Positions 62,153-64,000 of a stretch of DNA of 64,000 nucleotides are shown here, one piece after another. The DNA lies in the NCBI RefSeq assembly GCF_000341225.1, contig NZ_ANAC01000015.1:1-64000 (forward strand). Reading direction: 5' to 3'. The DNA is from Nocardiopsis alba DSM 43377 (lineage in GTDB: Bacteria; Actinomycetota; Actinomycetes; Streptosporangiales; Streptosporangiaceae). Within the stretch, counting starts at the first letter, position 1. The number at the start of each line of letters is the position of its first letter. The translations under genes were made by a program, and so were the position numbers. The notes beneath the pieces are model-generated. The model saw only the letters and a program-made list of their open reading frames with translations. It was not told the origin of the DNA and made no database searches.

Positions 62153-63019
62153 CTACACGTGCTGGAAGGTCTGTGACCAGGCATCCGTCACGGTGGTCGA
62201 CACGCGGATCTCCACGTTAGCCCCCTGCGGGCCGACCCTGCGCACGAGAGCCTCGGACAGGTGCCGCGCCCCGTCGGCCAGCCAGGGCCATTCGCTCGCG
62301 AAGTGGGCGGTGTCGATCAGGGCGGGGCTCCCGGGACGCTCGACGAACTCCGAGGCCGGGTGGTGACGCAGGTCGGAGGTGACGTAGACGTCCACGTCCG
62401 CGGCCCGGGCCGCCTCCAGCAGGGAGTCGCCGGCACCGCCGGAGACCGCGACCCCGGTCACGAGCCGGTCGAGGTCGCCGGCCACCCGGATACCGGCCGC
62501 GGTGGCGGGCAGGGCGCGGGCGACCCGGTCGGCGAAGTCGCGCAGGGTGAGCGGGGAGGCGAGCTCACCGATCCGGCCGATGCCGCGCGCGCCGTCGGGG
62601 TCGGTGGTGTCGGGATCCAGCGGGCGGAGCGGCCCGGTGAGCCCGACCGCGCGCGCCAGGGCGTCCGAGACCCCGGGGGAGGCGGTATCGGCGTTGGTGT
62701 GCGCCGTGTACAGGGCCACCCCGGCCCGGATCAGTCGGTGCGCGATACGTCCCTTGGGGGTGTTCGCGGCCACGCTCGTGACCCCGCGCAACATCAGCGG
62801 ATGGTGGGTGATGATCAGGTCCGCGTCCCCGGTCAGGGCCTCGTCGACGACGGCGTCCACCGGGTCCACGGCGAACAGTATCCGCCGTACCGGCTGCTCC
62901 GGGTCTCCGCAGACCAGGCCGACCGCGTCCCAGGAGGCGGCCCACCGAAGGGGGTAGACCTCCTCGAAGGCGGCGGTGACGTCGGACAGGGTGACGGAGG
63001 GCGTGGTCGAGGTGTTCAC
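62153..63019 (-). CDS. Nif3-like dinuclear metal-centre protein
   Basis: 288 residues from GTG 63019 (VNTSTTPSVTLSDVTAAFEE). The metal ligands show in LIITHHPLMLRGVTSVAANT, VALYTAHTNADTASPG and, near the end, LIDTAHFASEWPWLADGARH; GVAVSGGAGDSLLEAARAAD is typical. The family (NIF3, YbgI, GTP cyclohydrolase I type 2-like) forms toroidal hexamers with two metals and an unknown reaction. A GTG at 63025 has GGGAGAG ten bases upstream and is the alternative; TAGTCT lies seven bases before 63019. Confidence 0.93.
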   Translation of the reverse strand: MNTSTTPSVTLSDVTAAFEEVYPLRWAASWDAVGLVCGDPEQPVRRILFAVDPVDAVVDEALTGDADLIITHHPLMLRGVTSVAANTPKGRIAHRLIRAGVALYTAHTNADTASPGVSDALARAVGLTGPLRPLDPDTTDPDGARGIGRIGELASPLTLRDFADRVARALPATAAGIRVAGDLDRLVTGVAVSGGAGDSLLEAARAADVDVYVTSDLRHHPASEFVERPGSPALIDTAHFASEWPWLADGARHLSEALVRRVGPQGANVEIRVSTTVTDAWSQTFQHV

Positions 63020-63026
63020 GGGCACG

Positions 63027-63032
63027 AGACTA
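63027..63032 (-). promoter_or_regulatory. Putative leaderless -10 box of the Nif3-like gene
   Basis: TAGTCT on the minus strand, seven bases before the GTG at 63019. The weak support is offset by the alternative GTG at 63025 with a ribosome site. Confidence 0.3.
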
Positions 63033-63063
63033 ACGCTCTCCCGTGCCGGGCGTGAAAACGTCC

Positions 63064-64000
63064 TCACCGCTCGGAGCCGGTTCGGTCGGCCAGACGCGCG
63101 GCCATCGCCCCCAGACGGTCGGCGACCTCGGGCGGGGCCTCCATGGCGGAGTCGACACCCAGGGCCAGGAGCGCCGCCGTGTACTGGCAGGTCAGGTCGA
63201 GGGATTCCGCGCTGATCCGGGCCTCACAGCGGTCGGTCCCCCTGGCCTCGATCCGCCCGGGCAGAGGGCCGTACAGCCGCTCGCGGACGCGTTCCGCGGA
63301 CAGCTCCAGGGTGATCGTGACCGTGTACCGGTAGGTGCCCTGGGCGAACCGGCTGGTGAGGAAGGTCGCCGGGTCGGACTCGGGCGTCTCCCGAAGGGGG
63401 AACCGGCCGTGGGTGGGGCGTGGGTCGCGCAGACGGTCCAGCCGGAAGGTCCGCCAGTCGTCGCGGTCGGTGTCGTAGGCGATCAGGTACCAGTGGCCGC
63501 CGTGGGAGACCAGGTGGTGGGGTTCGACGCGGCGTTCGCTCTCACCACCGGAGCGATCGCGGTAGACGAAGTCGGTGACCGCGCGTTCGTGCCGGCAGGC
63601 GGCCAGGACGCCCAGCACCAGGGGGTCCACGGCGGGGGTGTCGGGGTAGGGCACGATCGAGGCGGCGCCGGCGACCGCGGCCAGTCGCGGGCGCAGGCGC
63701 GCGGGCAGGACCCGTTCGAGTTTGGCCAGGGCCCGCAGGGCGCTGTCCTCGACCTCCGTGGCGGTGGCCAGGGCCAGGGCGATCGCGATCGCCTCCTCGT
63801 CGTCCAGCAGCAACGGCGGCAGATCACGCCCGGACACCAGCCGGTAGCCGCCCGCCGTTCCGGGGGTGCCCTCCACCCGGTAGTCGAGATCGCGCAACCG
63901 TTCGACGTCGCGGCGCAGGGTCCGGGCGCTGACCCCGAGCCGTTCGGTGAGTTCGGCCCCGCTCCACTCGCGCCGGACCTGGAGCAGGGACAACAGGCGC
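63064..64000 (-). CDS. WYL-domain transcriptional regulator (N-terminus cut by window edge)
   Basis: The visible 312 codons begin inside an N-terminal winged helix (RLLSLLQVRREWSGAELTER, GVSARTLRRDVERLRDLDYR) and continue with GTAGGYRLVSGRDLPPLLLD, a WYL domain (VEPHHLVSHGGHWYLIAYDT, RTFRLDRLRDPRPTHGRFPL) and a C-terminal WCX-like domain. WYL proteins bind nucleotides or ssDNA and control transcription, including in phage-defence and DNA-damage settings. The first few residues lie beyond 64000. The stop is 45 bases before the Nif3-like start, so it may be cotranscribed. No defence genes are visible nearby. Confidence 0.9.
   Translation of the reverse strand, partial: RLLSLLQVRREWSGAELTERLGVSARTLRRDVERLRDLDYRVEGTPGTAGGYRLVSGRDLPPLLLDDEEAIAIALALATATEVEDSALRALAKLERVLPARLRPRLAAVAGAASIVPYPDTPAVDPLVLGVLAACRHERAVTDFVYRDRSGGESERRVEPHHLVSHGGHWYLIAYDTDRDDWRTFRLDRLRDPRPTHGRFPLRETPESDPATFLTSRFAQGTYRYTVTITLELSAERVRERLYGPLPGRIEARGTDRCEARISAESLDLTCQYTAALLALGVDSAMEAPPEVADRLGAMAARLADRTGSER

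Noticed and set aside
63064..64000. WYL regulator as part of a phage-defence island
   Set aside because: The visible neighbours are core genes; whatever lies beyond 64000 cannot be judged.

Overview
The window is a continuous piece of a high-GC actinomycete chromosome. GC-rich third codon positions, frequent GTG/TTG starts, SepH, an AfsR/SARP-type regulator, DUF4193/DUF4235/DUF3159/DUF3710 families, an F420/LLM-type oxidoreductase and a type A RNase P RNA all point to Actinomycetia. Gene content and order (bacterial serpin, TrkA pair, dut-DUF3710, aconitase) fit Nocardiopsaceae, probably Nocardiopsis; that genus call is inference. Most of the window is ordinary core genome. I see no rRNA, tRNA, CRISPR, insertion sequence or prophage.

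Layout. 1-7.2 kb (minus strand): a tandemly duplicated two-gene module of uncharacterised secreted/membrane proteins (large2, small2, large1, small1) followed by the start of a Ser/Thr protein kinase. All four paralogues end in the same cytoplasmic CxxDPLHG...LCxxC module. 7.3-11.4 kb: aconitase with two MarR-type palindromes in its upstream region, then an LLM oxidoreductase. 11.5-15.3 kb: an overlapping four-gene operon of ECF sigma factor, zinc anti-sigma factor, ABC ATPase and membrane subunit. 15.3-24 kb: a Cys-rich DUF1326 protein behind a CsoR-like box, an EamA exporter, DUF427, a secreted M64 peptidase, a TrmA-family RNA methyltransferase, two TrkA potassium-gating proteins and DUF3159. 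24-32 kb: serpin, hydrolase, PIG-L deacetylase, DUF3710, dut, valS, DUF4235, DUF4193. 32-36 kb: a two-component system preceded by a strong terminator, and a 54-residue protein. 36-43 kb: inositol phosphatase, S9 peptidase, ferrochelatase, D-arabinono-lactone oxidase, a two-domain membrane protein. 43-53 kb: SepH, two bacterial-PH membrane proteins, a DrrAB-type ABC exporter, a 1,099-residue SARP regulator, a YbhB/PEBP lipoprotein. 53-60 kb: an 868-residue membrane-anchored disordered protein carrying an 18-fold Asp-Thr-Gly repeat, a SulP transporter fused to a beta-carbonic anhydrase, an antisense-overlapping 49-residue membrane peptide, and an M23 peptidase with two peptidoglycan-binding domains. 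60-64 kb: RNase P RNA, a histidine phosphatase, a coiled-coil zinc-ribbon protein, a Nif3-like protein and a WYL regulator cut by the window end.

The least explained items are the duplicated membrane module with its shared cytosolic putative metal site, and the DTG-repeat protein, whose DNA includes nearly identical 128-150 bp duplications. Several genes lack a ribosome binding site but have a TANNNT box 6-8 bases before the start codon, so leaderless transcription appears common here. Convergent gene pairs are regularly separated by near-perfect palindromic terminators.
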